From the NCBI GenBank assembly GCA_036495445.1, contig DASXMX010000140.1, positions 1 through 13,291 on the forward strand: a DNA stretch of 13,291 nt. The letters are read 5' to 3'. The DNA is from DASXMX01 sp036495445. Its GTDB lineage: Bacteria > Planctomycetota > Phycisphaerae > Tepidisphaerales > Tepidisphaeraceae. The notes below the pieces were generated by a model that was given only the letters and a program-made list of their open reading frames with translations, was not told the DNA's origin and searched no databases. Every line of letters starts with the position of its first letter. The first letter of the stretch is position 1. Below, piece after piece: positions 6,492-12,727 of the stretch. Position numbers and translations under genes: made by a program.

Positions 6492-7847
6492 ATGGCAAAG
6501 AAAACTGAGAAGGCGGGGACGGTGGCGAGTTCGGCGGATGCTTCTTCTTCCTCTTCTTCTCCCTCCCCCGGTACTCCGGGGGAAGCGAGCGGATCGGGCG
6601 ACTGCCCGCGAGCGGGTAGGGGTGGTGGTGCTGCGTCGGGAACTGACGCTGCTCGAACCCCCTCCCTAACCCTCCCCCGGAGTACCGGGGGAGGGGAAAA
6701 TGCGCGGGCAACGCAGGGTGGAAACGGGCAGGCGGAGGCGCTGCGCCTGCCGGCCGAGATCGTGTATGGGGATCAGTTGGAGGCGCTGCGCCAGAACGAC
6801 CCCGACACGCCGCCCAGTTCGTGGCGGCTTTCGCCGCGGTCGGTCCTCGCCTACATCACCGGCGGGAAGACGCTCGACGCGACCCTCGGCGGGAAGAAGC
6901 AGAAGGTCGAGATCACCCGCAAGTTCTTCGGCGACACGTCGATCGTCGAGCGCGCGATCGTCACGCTCGCCTCCGATCGCGCGCTGCTGCTGGTGGGCGA
7001 CCCCGGCACCGGCAAGAGCTGGCTCAGCGAGCACCTGGCCGCCGCGATCTGCGGGAACTCGACGCTGACGATCCAGGGCACCGCCGGCACGACCGAGGAG
7101 CAGATCAAGTATTCGTGGAACATCGCCCGCGTGATCGCCGAGGGCCCGCGGCCCGAGAACCTGATCCCCTCGCCCACGATGGTCGCGATGCGCACCGGCG
7201 GGCTCCTCCGCTTCGAAGAGATCACCCGGTGCGTCCCGGACGTGCAAGATGCGCTCGTGTCGATCCTGTCGGAAAAGAACATCGCGATCCCCGAACTTCC
7301 TGAGGCGAACGCGATCTTCGCCCGGCCCGGGTTCAACGTGATCGCGACGGCCAACAGCCGCGACCAGGGCGTGAACGACCTGTCCGCCGCCCTCAAGCGA
7401 CGGTTCAACTACGTCCACATCCCGATCGTGGCCGACAAGAAGACCGAGGTGGAGATCGTCCGCCAGCGGTCGGCCCAATTGCTGGCGCGGTACGACATCC
7501 CTGCGACGATCGAGCCAGCGATCCTCGACCTGCTCGCCACCGCCTTCCGTGAGCTGCGCGACGGGCGGACCGCCGAGGGGATCAGCGTGAAGTCCCCCGG
7601 CACGACGCTCTCGACCGCCGAGGCGATCGGCACGGCGGTCGACGCCGCGTTGCACAGCCGCTACTTCGGCGATGGCAAAGTCACGGCCGCCTCCATCGCC
7701 CGCAACCTGATCGGCTCCATCGTCAAGGAAGACCCGCAGGACCTGGCGGCGCTGAAGGAGTACGTTGCGATCGTGGCAAAGAAACGCGGCGCGGGCGACA
7801 AGACGTGGCAGGCGTTCCACGAAGAAGCCGACCGCGCGCTGCGATAA
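6492..7847 (+). CDS. MoxR-family AAA+ ATPase
   Basis: 451 aa with a GAGGA ribosome site at 6480-6484. The AAA+ core is intact: Walker A GDPGTGKS at residues 169-176, Walker B LLRFEEI at 238-244 with the acidic pair E242-E243, sensor 1 at N288 in VIATAN, and an arginine-finger region LKRRF at 301-305. The conserved phrase GGLLRFEEITR and the short segment SRDQGVNDLS are typical of MoxR proteins. Such ATPases form hexameric rings and use ATP to remodel or mature client complexes together with VWA proteins (RavA-ViaA is a studied pair). A VWA gene lies two genes downstream. The first 80 or so residues are low-complexity: a Ser run from a TTC/TCT-rich tract (6541-6560), then 45 residues encoded wholly by a palindromic repeat. 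The true conserved protein probably begins near residue 78 (ALRLPAEIVYG). The substrate is unknown. Confidence 0.93.
   Translation: MAKKTEKAGTVASSADASSSSSSPSPGTPGEASGSGDCPRAGRGGGAASGTDAARTPSLTLPRSTGGGENARATQGGNGQAEALRLPAEIVYGDQLEALRQNDPDTPPSSWRLSPRSVLAYITGGKTLDATLGGKKQKVEITRKFFGDTSIVERAIVTLASDRALLLVGDPGTGKSWLSEHLAAAICGNSTLTIQGTAGTTEEQIKYSWNIARVIAEGPRPENLIPSPTMVAMRTGGLLRFEEITRCVPDVQDALVSILSEKNIAIPELPEANAIFARPGFNVIATANSRDQGVNDLSAALKRRFNYVHIPIVADKKTEVEIVRQRSAQLLARYDIPATIEPAILDLLATAFRELRDGRTAEGISVKSPGTTLSTAEAIGTAVDAALHSRYFGDGKVTAASIARNLIGSIVKEDPQDLAALKEYVAIVAKKRGAGDKTWQAFHEEADRALR
6561..6695. repeat. interspersed palindromic element, GGTACTCC family, copy 3, inside moxR (135 bp)
   Basis: Arms 6561-6583 and 6673-6695 are perfect 23-bp inverted repeats. 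The left interior carries GCGACTGCCCGCGAGCGGGT as in the copy at 2334. The element covers exactly codons 24-68 of moxR and contains no stop in that frame. The encoded peptide is Gly/Ser/Pro-rich (SPGTPGEASG, then LPRSTGGGE) and should be disordered. An insertion of this length keeps the frame, so moxR is not broken. Confidence 0.85.
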
Positions 7848-7861
7848 ATACAGGTGAACCA

Positions 7862-8060
7862 GGTCTGCACGGAGGACACGGAAAAGAAAACCGAAATGCA
7901 AAGAGTATTGGCCACGGATGAACACAGATGCACACAGATGTGAAATCCAAATTTGAGATCTCAAATCTGAAATTCTGCATTTCATCTGTGTGCATCTGTG
8001 CCCCATCTGTGGCTAGAACTGCATTTCTCTTCTCCGCGTTCTCGGCGTCTCTGCGGTGAA
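7862..8060. repeat. composite palindromic element, ACAGATG/CACAGAG family, copy A
   Basis: The element fills the gap between moxR and the DUF5682 gene. The inner arms 7911-7940 and 7983-8013 are nearly complementary GCCAC...ACAGATG repeats. Between them is a perfect 16-bp palindrome, ATTTGAGATCTCAAAT (7951-7966). The outer parts, 7862-7905 and 8020-8060, are diverged copies of the same GAAATGCA and ACGGAGGACACGG-like motifs in opposite orientation. GC content here is visibly lower than in the genes. Short open frames inside read through the repeats and are not genes. Confidence 0.8.
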
Positions 8061-8084
8061 TTCCGACGATGACCGGATGGAGTG

Positions 8085-10553
8085 ATGACAGGAAGCACTA
8101 CAAAGCTTACCGCGTCGTCTGACGTTGCGGACGCCGTCCGCTCGGCGGAGTTGGATCTGCCGGCGCTGGTCGAGCGGGTGGACCGGGCGCTGGCGGAGCC
8201 GTTGTATTGGTTCCCGGTGCGGCACCACTCGCCGGCCGTGGCCCGGCGGCTGGCGGCGTGCATTCGGGAGCGGAAGCCGAAGGTCATCTTCATCGAAGGG
8301 CCGTCCGAGGCGCAGCACCTGATCGAGTTCCTCGTCGATCCGAAGACACGGCCGCCGGTGGCGATCTATTCGAGCTTTCGGTTCGACGCGGCGACTTCAG
8401 CGCCGGCCCAGGCGACGCCCGGTGCGCCACCGACTCCGCCGCCGAGGGCGTCGGCGTGGTATCCGATCGTCAGTTACTCGCCCGAGTACGTGGCGATGTC
8501 GCTCGCGAAGGAGACCGGCGCGGAGGCCGTTTTCATGGACCTCCCGCATTACGCGATGCTCGAGCGCCTCGCTCCCGATGCGCCGCAAGCGCCTCCGCGC
8601 GAAGTCCATCGCCGTGACTTGGACGAAATCGGCCAGCGGAGCCGGTTCTTTCAGCACCTGACGCGTGCCGCCGGGCACCGGACGTGGAACGAGACGTGGG
8701 ACGCGCTGTTCGAGGGCTTGCGGCCCGGGCAGTCGTACGAGGCGGCGCGACGGGACGTCGCGCTGTTCTGCGCGGCGGTGCGCGCGACGACCTCGCCCCA
8801 GTCGCTGGTCGCCGACGGCACGCTCGCCCGCGAGCGGTTCATGATCCGCACGATCCGCCAGACGCTCGCCAACCGCGGCGTGGAGCCCCAGGATGCGATG
8901 GTCGTCTGCGGCGGGTTCCACATCTTCCTGGACCGCGATGACCCCGAGCCGCCGCCGACCATTCCGCAGGGGACGCTCAGCGTCACCGTCGCGCCGTACT
9001 CGTATTTCCGCATCTCAGAGCTTTCGGGCTACGGCGCGGGCAACCGCGCGCCGCGGTTTTACGAGCTTTGCTTCGAGCACCACTCCGCCGGCGTCGGCCA
9101 GGACCAGGTGGTGATCGACCACGTGATCGACGTGATCAAGCAGGCCCGCAAGCGCGGCGAGCCGCTCTCGTCGGCCGACGCGATCGGCGTCACGCAGGCG
9201 GCGCTGATGCTGGCGCGGCTGCGCGGCCGGCGCGAGCCGGTGCTCGACGACATCCACGACGCGCTGGTCACCTGCTGCTGCAAGGGGAACCCCAAGACCG
9301 ACGCCACGCACCTGTTCGAGGCGATGGACGAGGTGAACATCGGCACGCGCCTCGGCCGGGTGACGGAGCGCGTGGGGCGGCTGCCGGTGGTCAACGACTT
9401 CTACGAGCAACTCGGCCGGCTCGACCTCGAGGAAGTCGCCGCCCGGGAGAAGGTCTTCACGTATGCGCTCGACAAGCGGCAGCCGCAGGACGCCGCCCGC
9501 TCGGCGTTCCTCCACCGTCTGGTCTTCCTCGGCGTTGAGATCGGCAATGTGCAGCGCGAGGCCGCCCCGTTCGGCCAGTCGATTTTCAAGGAGCACTGGC
9601 GGCTCAAGTGGAGCCCGAAGATCGAGGCGCAACTGATCGAACGGAGCCTGCACGGCGACACCGTCGAAGCCGCCGCCCTCACGCTGCTGCGCGAGAGCCT
9701 CGGCGCCAGCGCCCACGAAGCCGGCCCAGCCTGCCGCAGGCTGGTGCAGGCGGTCGACATGGACCTGCCGCAGCTCGTCGCCCAGGCCGAGCAAACGTGT
9801 GGCCACGCGATCGATCACGACGATCGCTTCCACTCGCTGGCGGACGCGCTGACGTCTTTGACACTGCTGGAACGGTATGCCGCGTTCCGCGGCCTGGGCC
9901 GCCAGCGGCTCGCGGAGCTGATCGCGCGGTGTTTCGACCGGGCCTGCTTTGCGGTGCCGGAGGTCGCGTCCGTTCCGCCTGAGCAGTGGGATGAAGTCGT
10001 CGCAGGGCTGCTGGCGCTGGCTGAGCCGTTGGTGCAGCGGGAGGATTTGGACGCCGACCTGTTCGCCGCCCACGTGCGGCGGGCGGCGCAGGTCTCGACG
10101 ATGCCGTTCCTCCGCGGCGCGTTCCTCGGGATGCTCACCGAGGTCCGCCGGATGAAGCCCGACGCGCTCGCCGCCGAATTGGTCGCCTACGCCCGCGGCC
10201 CGGTCGATCAGCAGGTTCTGGCGGGCGATTTCCTGCACGGCGCGCTGCGGGTCTCGAAGACGGCGGTGCTGCTGGGCGCGACGCCGCTCGTCGCGGCGGT
10301 GGACGAACTGCTCCGCACCGCCGGCCGCGAGACGTTCCTCGGCATGGTCCCGCGGCTGCGGGCCGCGTTCGAGACGCTCCACGAACGCCAGCGCGACAGC
10401 ATGGCGTCGCACGTGGCCGAGCTGTACGGATTGAAGGAATCCGAGTCCCTCCGCACGCTCACCACCAGCGTCGGAGCCGCCCATTTGATGGCCGAACTCG
10501 ACGCCGAGGTCGCGACGATCATGGAGCGATGGCTCGGAGGATCAGATTTGTGA
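8085..10553 (+). CDS. DUF5682-family protein, possible TIKI/TraB/EreA-like hydrolase
   Basis: 822 aa from the ATG at 8085; a GTG directly before it (8082) is an alternative, and GGATGG at 8075-8080 is the likely ribosome site. The N-terminal third carries what I take to be the family signature PVRHHSP (44-50, with H47 and H48), then IFIEGPSE (E71), FMDLP (D152), a Leu/Arg helix with R251 (LARERFMIRTIRQTL), and GGFH (H279). This order of His motif, Glu, Arg and GxxH is the layout known in the TIKI/TraB/EreA/ChaN superfamily, where these residues bind metal or form the active site. Residues 300-822 are helical and repeat-like, without recognised motifs. There is no signal peptide, so it should act in the cytosol. 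The assignment to DUF5682 is from memory of the motif and the MoxR/VWA neighbours; the enzymatic role is inference. A short Pro/Ala-rich linker at 103-123 may be flexible. Confidence 0.85.
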   Translation: MTGSTTKLTASSDVADAVRSAELDLPALVERVDRALAEPLYWFPVRHHSPAVARRLAACIRERKPKVIFIEGPSEAQHLIEFLVDPKTRPPVAIYSSFRFDAATSAPAQATPGAPPTPPPRASAWYPIVSYSPEYVAMSLAKETGAEAVFMDLPHYAMLERLAPDAPQAPPREVHRRDLDEIGQRSRFFQHLTRAAGHRTWNETWDALFEGLRPGQSYEAARRDVALFCAAVRATTSPQSLVADGTLARERFMIRTIRQTLANRGVEPQDAMVVCGGFHIFLDRDDPEPPPTIPQGTLSVTVAPYSYFRISELSGYGAGNRAPRFYELCFEHHSAGVGQDQVVIDHVIDVIKQARKRGEPLSSADAIGVTQAALMLARLRGRREPVLDDIHDALVTCCCKGNPKTDATHLFEAMDEVNIGTRLGRVTERVGRLPVVNDFYEQLGRLDLEEVAAREKVFTYALDKRQPQDAARSAFLHRLVFLGVEIGNVQREAAPFGQSIFKEHWRLKWSPKIEAQLIERSLHGDTVEAAALTLLRESLGASAHEAGPACRRLVQAVDMDLPQLVAQAEQTCGHAIDHDDRFHSLADALTSLTLLERYAAFRGLGRQRLAELIARCFDRACFAVPEVASVPPEQWDEVVAGLLALAEPLVQREDLDADLFAAHVRRAAQVSTMPFLRGAFLGMLTEVRRMKPDALAAELVAYARGPVDQQVLAGDFLHGALRVSKTAVLLGATPLVAAVDELLRTAGRETFLGMVPRLRAAFETLHERQRDSMASHVAELYGLKESESLRTLTTSVGAAHLMAELDAEVATIMERWLGGSDL

Positions 10554-10557
10554 ATCT

Positions 10558-10735
10558 AACCACAGAGAACACGGAGGACACAGAGGAAATACACAGAGAA
10601 TTAGCCACAGATGGGGCACAGATGCACACAGATAAACTGTAGGTTTGAAATCTGGAATCTGAAATCCCCATCTGTGTGCACCTGTGGCTCATGCTCTTCT
10701 CGTCCTTTCTCTGTGTTCTCCGTGTCTCTGTGGTT
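10558..10735. repeat. composite palindromic element, ACAGATG/CACAGAG family, copy B
   Basis: The element fills the gap between the DUF5682 and VWA genes. Outer arms 10558-10585 (AACCACAGAGAACACGGAGG...) and 10709-10735 are inverted copies differing by about one substitution and one indel. Inner arms 10604-10633 and 10670-10688 repeat the GCCACAGATG motif. The inner arm matches copy A's right arm in reverse complement, so both belong to one family. An open frame from 10611 runs through the right half into the VWA gene, but its extra residues are repeat-derived. Confidence 0.8.
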
Positions 10736-10754
10736 CAATTTGACCGGACATGGC

Positions 10755-11936
10755 ATGACTGACCTCACCCCCGATCGACGTCAAACGCTCACCCGCTGGC
10801 GGCTCGTGCTGGGCAAGTCCGCCGAGCAGCAGGGCATCGGCATCGGCCCGGGCGACGAAGAAGCCGAGCGGATCGAAGCACTCGTCGGCTTCCTCTTCGA
10901 GCCCGGCGGAAGCGGGGCGGGAGGTGGCTCCGGACCTGGAACTGGCATAGGCGGCAAGTCCTCCAACGACCGCCAGGGCGGCCTCGGGCCCGGGCACGCG
11001 ATGAACGTGCCGCGGTGGGTGGCCGAGGTCGGGCAGCTCTTTCCGCGCGAGGCCAAGGAGGTGATGGAGCGGGAGCTGGTCAACCGCCGCGGGCTGCGCG
11101 AGCTGATGCAGAAGCCCGAACTGCTCGAGCGGATCGAGCCGAACCAGGAATTGGTCAAGACGTTGCTCACCCACCGCGACCTGATGAACGAGAAGACGCG
11201 GGCGCTGGCGCGGAAGATCATCGACAAGGTCGTGCAGGAGCTGAAACAGAAGCTGAAGGTGCAGATCGAGTCGGCGATTACCGGCGCGATCCGGCGCGAC
11301 AAGCACTCGCCGCGGCACGTCTACCGCAACCTCGATCTGGGCCGGACGATCCGCCGGAACCTGCGCAATTACCATCGCGATTCGGGCAAGCTGCTGGTGG
11401 ACCGGCTCTACTTCTACGCCGCCGAGCGGAAGAGCCGGCCGTGGCACGTGATTGTGGCGGTGGACCAGTCCGGGTCGATGCTCGACTCCGCGATCTTCTC
11501 GGCGGTGATGGCCTCGATCTTCGCCGAGCTCCCGTCGGTGCGGACGAGCCTGTACCTCTTCGACACCGACGTCGCCGACCTGACCGACCACGTCGGCCAG
11601 CCGGTCGACGTGCTCCTCTCCATCCAGCTCGGCGGCGGGACCGACATCACCCGCGCCCTGCAATATGGCTGCCAGCTCGTCCGCGAGCCGGCCCGCACGA
11701 TCCTCGTGCTGATCACCGACTTCTACGAGGGCCGGGCCGAGCGCGAGCTGGTCCATCAAGTGAAGGAGATGGCCCAGGCCGGCATCCGCATGATCGGCCT
11801 CGGCGCCCTCGGCTACAGCGCCCGCCCCGAATACAACAAGACCACCGCCGGCAAGTGCCGCAAGGCCGGCATGGACATCCTCTCCTGCACGCCCGAGAAG
11901 CTCGCCGAGGCGATGGCCCACATCATTCGCGGGTAG
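10755..11936 (+). CDS. VWA-domain protein, CoxE-like partner of the MoxR ATPase
   Basis: 393 aa. The ATG at 10755 is preferred because upstream in-frame codons from 10611 lie in a palindromic repeat; a weak CGGA lies before it (10745-10748). Residues 1-50 form a helical head, 51-80 a Gly/Ser/Pro-rich linker, and 85-225 a charged helical region (for example VVQELKQKLKVQIESAITGA). The VWA domain occupies about 230-393 with all three MIDAS parts: DQSGS at 237-241, T296 in GGGTDIT and D322 in LITDFYEG. An intact MIDAS means metal-dependent binding of a partner or client is likely. It has no membrane helix, so it acts in the cytosol like ViaA or CoxE rather than BatA. It ends the locus: no gene in the same style follows. 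The client is unknown. Confidence 0.93.
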   Translation: MTDLTPDRRQTLTRWRLVLGKSAEQQGIGIGPGDEEAERIEALVGFLFEPGGSGAGGGSGPGTGIGGKSSNDRQGGLGPGHAMNVPRWVAEVGQLFPREAKEVMERELVNRRGLRELMQKPELLERIEPNQELVKTLLTHRDLMNEKTRALARKIIDKVVQELKQKLKVQIESAITGAIRRDKHSPRHVYRNLDLGRTIRRNLRNYHRDSGKLLVDRLYFYAAERKSRPWHVIVAVDQSGSMLDSAIFSAVMASIFAELPSVRTSLYLFDTDVADLTDHVGQPVDVLLSIQLGGGTDITRALQYGCQLVREPARTILVLITDFYEGRAERELVHQVKEMAQAGIRMIGLGALGYSARPEYNKTTAGKCRKAGMDILSCTPEKLAEAMAHIIRG

Positions 11937-11962
11937 ACGGCATGCGCGTGGCAGGGTGGCAT

Positions 11963-11990
11963 GGGCATGTACTCATGCCCGTGGCATTTT
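11963..11990 (+). terminator. weak hairpin with T-run after the VWA gene
   Basis: GGGCATG (11963-11969) and CATGCCC (11974-11980) pair around a TACT loop. A TTTT run begins only seven bases later, so this is a poor intrinsic terminator. The surrounding GGTGGCATGGGCATG wording could instead be part of another interspersed repeat. Confidence 0.25.
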
Positions 11991-12004
11991 CCTTCCGCAA
12001 GCAG

Positions 12005-12031
12005 TTGACACTGCTCCGATCCCGCTATACT
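12005..12031 (+). promoter_or_regulatory. sigma70-like promoter of the 77-aa membrane protein
   Basis: A perfect -35 TTGACA (12005-12010) is followed by TATACT (12026-12031). The 15-bp spacer is shorter than the optimal 17, so basal activity may be modest or depend on a regulator. It lies just upstream of the gene at 12062 and separates it from the MoxR locus. Confidence 0.6.
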
Positions 12032-12046
12032 TTACAAGGTAAAGTA
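12028..12046. promoter_or_regulatory. operator-like dyad over the -10 box
   Basis: TACTTTAC (12028-12035), a 3-bp spacer AAG, and GTAAAGTA (12039-12046) form a perfect 8-bp-arm inverted repeat. It overlaps the last bases of the -10 box and the expected transcription start. A dimeric repressor bound here would block the promoter. No regulator gene is in the window, so its identity is unknown. Confidence 0.5.
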
Positions 12047-12061
12047 AAGGAAAGGAGCCCC

Positions 12062-12295
12062 ATGCAATTGCGCTGGTTCCGCAGGTTCGGGTGGGTGTAT
12101 CGTCCGGTCTCGGCGATCGGGTGGGGGATTACTATCATAACCGCGGCGCTGATTGTGAACGTGTTCCTCGCCGTTGATCGTCACTCCCACTCCGCCAGCG
12201 ACACGCTCTGGGGCGTGTTCCCGTACGCCGTCTGTTTCCTCGTCCTCGCGAATTGGGTCGCCTCCCACACCTGTGGGGAAGCGGTGCCGAGATAA
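12062..12295 (+). CDS. small two-helix membrane protein
   Basis: 77 aa, with AGGAG at 12053-12057 and a 4-nt spacer before ATG. The N-terminus is basic (LRWFRRFGW). Two hydrophobic segments follow: about residues 18-36 (AIGWGITIITAALIVNVFL) and 50-66 (LWGVFPYAVCFLVLANW), separated by the polar loop DRHSHSASD, which is probably the conserved feature. The basic N-terminus predicts both ends in the cytosol. I do not assign a function. Its own promoter and dyad site suggest regulation separate from the upstream locus. A longer open frame from 11015 ends at the same stop, but it overlaps the VWA gene in another frame and is an artefact. Confidence 0.7.
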   Translation: MQLRWFRRFGWVYRPVSAIGWGITIITAALIVNVFLAVDRHSHSASDTLWGVFPYAVCFLVLANWVASHTCGEAVPR

Positions 12296-12304
12296 CGCGC
12301 CGCC

Positions 12305-12499
12305 TCATCGCGAGCGGGACGATTGCCAGAGCAACCGCCAGGCCCACAAGCTGAGCCCGGCGGAGAGGGCCGTCAGGAAAATGAACAAGGGGTTCTTGGC
12401 CGTCGAAGGTCCTTCTGCGACGGCCTTGGCGACGTGGAGCCCAACGAACGCTGCGAAGATGACGCCGGTGACGATGAGGTAGGTTTTCACGTCTAACAA
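12305..12499 (-). CDS. small two-helix membrane protein, convergent with the previous gene
   Basis: 64 aa if it starts at the TTG at 12499; GTG at 12490 and ATGs at 12538 and 12544 are alternatives, none with a strong ribosome site. The TTG places the conserved-looking DVKTYLIVTG near the N-terminus, which is what I expect for small proteins of this style. Hydrophobic segments are YLIVTGVIFAAFVGLHVA and LFIFLTALSAGLSLWAW, with the loop EGPSTAKNP between them and a basic tail SSRSR. The stop codon is 9 nt from the stop of the gene at 12062, so the two genes converge. Function unknown. Confidence 0.55.
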   Translation of the reverse strand: MLDVKTYLIVTGVIFAAFVGLHVAKAVAEGPSTAKNPLFIFLTALSAGLSLWAWRLLWQSSRSR

Positions 12500-12540
12500 G
12501 TATCCCGGAGCGAGCGTTATTGGTACAGCCCACCGCATTT

Positions 12541-12576
12541 GCATTGGATTCCATCCGAATGCCCCATTGCGGCAAT
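12541..12576. other. paired small inverted repeats in the divergent leader region
   Basis: GCATTGGAT (12541-12549) pairs with ATCCGAATGC (12553-12562) with one bulge, and ATTGC (12566-12570) pairs with GCAAT (12572-12576). They lie between the minus-strand small gene and the plus-strand RTX-like gene. They may be leader hairpins or operator sites, or chance. Nothing else was recognised in 12500-12727 apart from a short GGCAC/GTGCC stem at 12672-12684. Confidence 0.25.
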
Positions 12577-12727
12577 GTAATTCTAAACCCGTGCGCGACT
12601 TGGGGCCGATGCAGGGGGTGCGTCGGTTCGGTGGAATACCCGGCCCGGTTCGAGCGTTTGAGTATTCGTCCGGCACTGGGTGCCTGAGCGATTCGCAGAA
12701 CGTTCATGAGTCGAAGAAAGGAAGCAT

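Noticed and set aside
7862..8060. Small protein genes in the moxR-DUF5682 gap
   Set aside because: The short open frames are translations of inverted repeats and appear in similar wording at 10611, as expected for repeat copies.
9015..10484. A 489-codon minus-strand open frame opposite the DUF5682 gene
   Set aside because: Antisense shadow of a GC-rich gene; the plus frame carries the conserved His, Glu and GGFH motifs.
11015..12295. A 426-codon plus-strand open frame overlapping the VWA gene
   Set aside because: Its first part is an alternate-frame shadow of the VWA gene with Arg/Pro/Ala-rich low-complexity translation. Only the last 77 codons, with their own promoter and ribosome site, look real.
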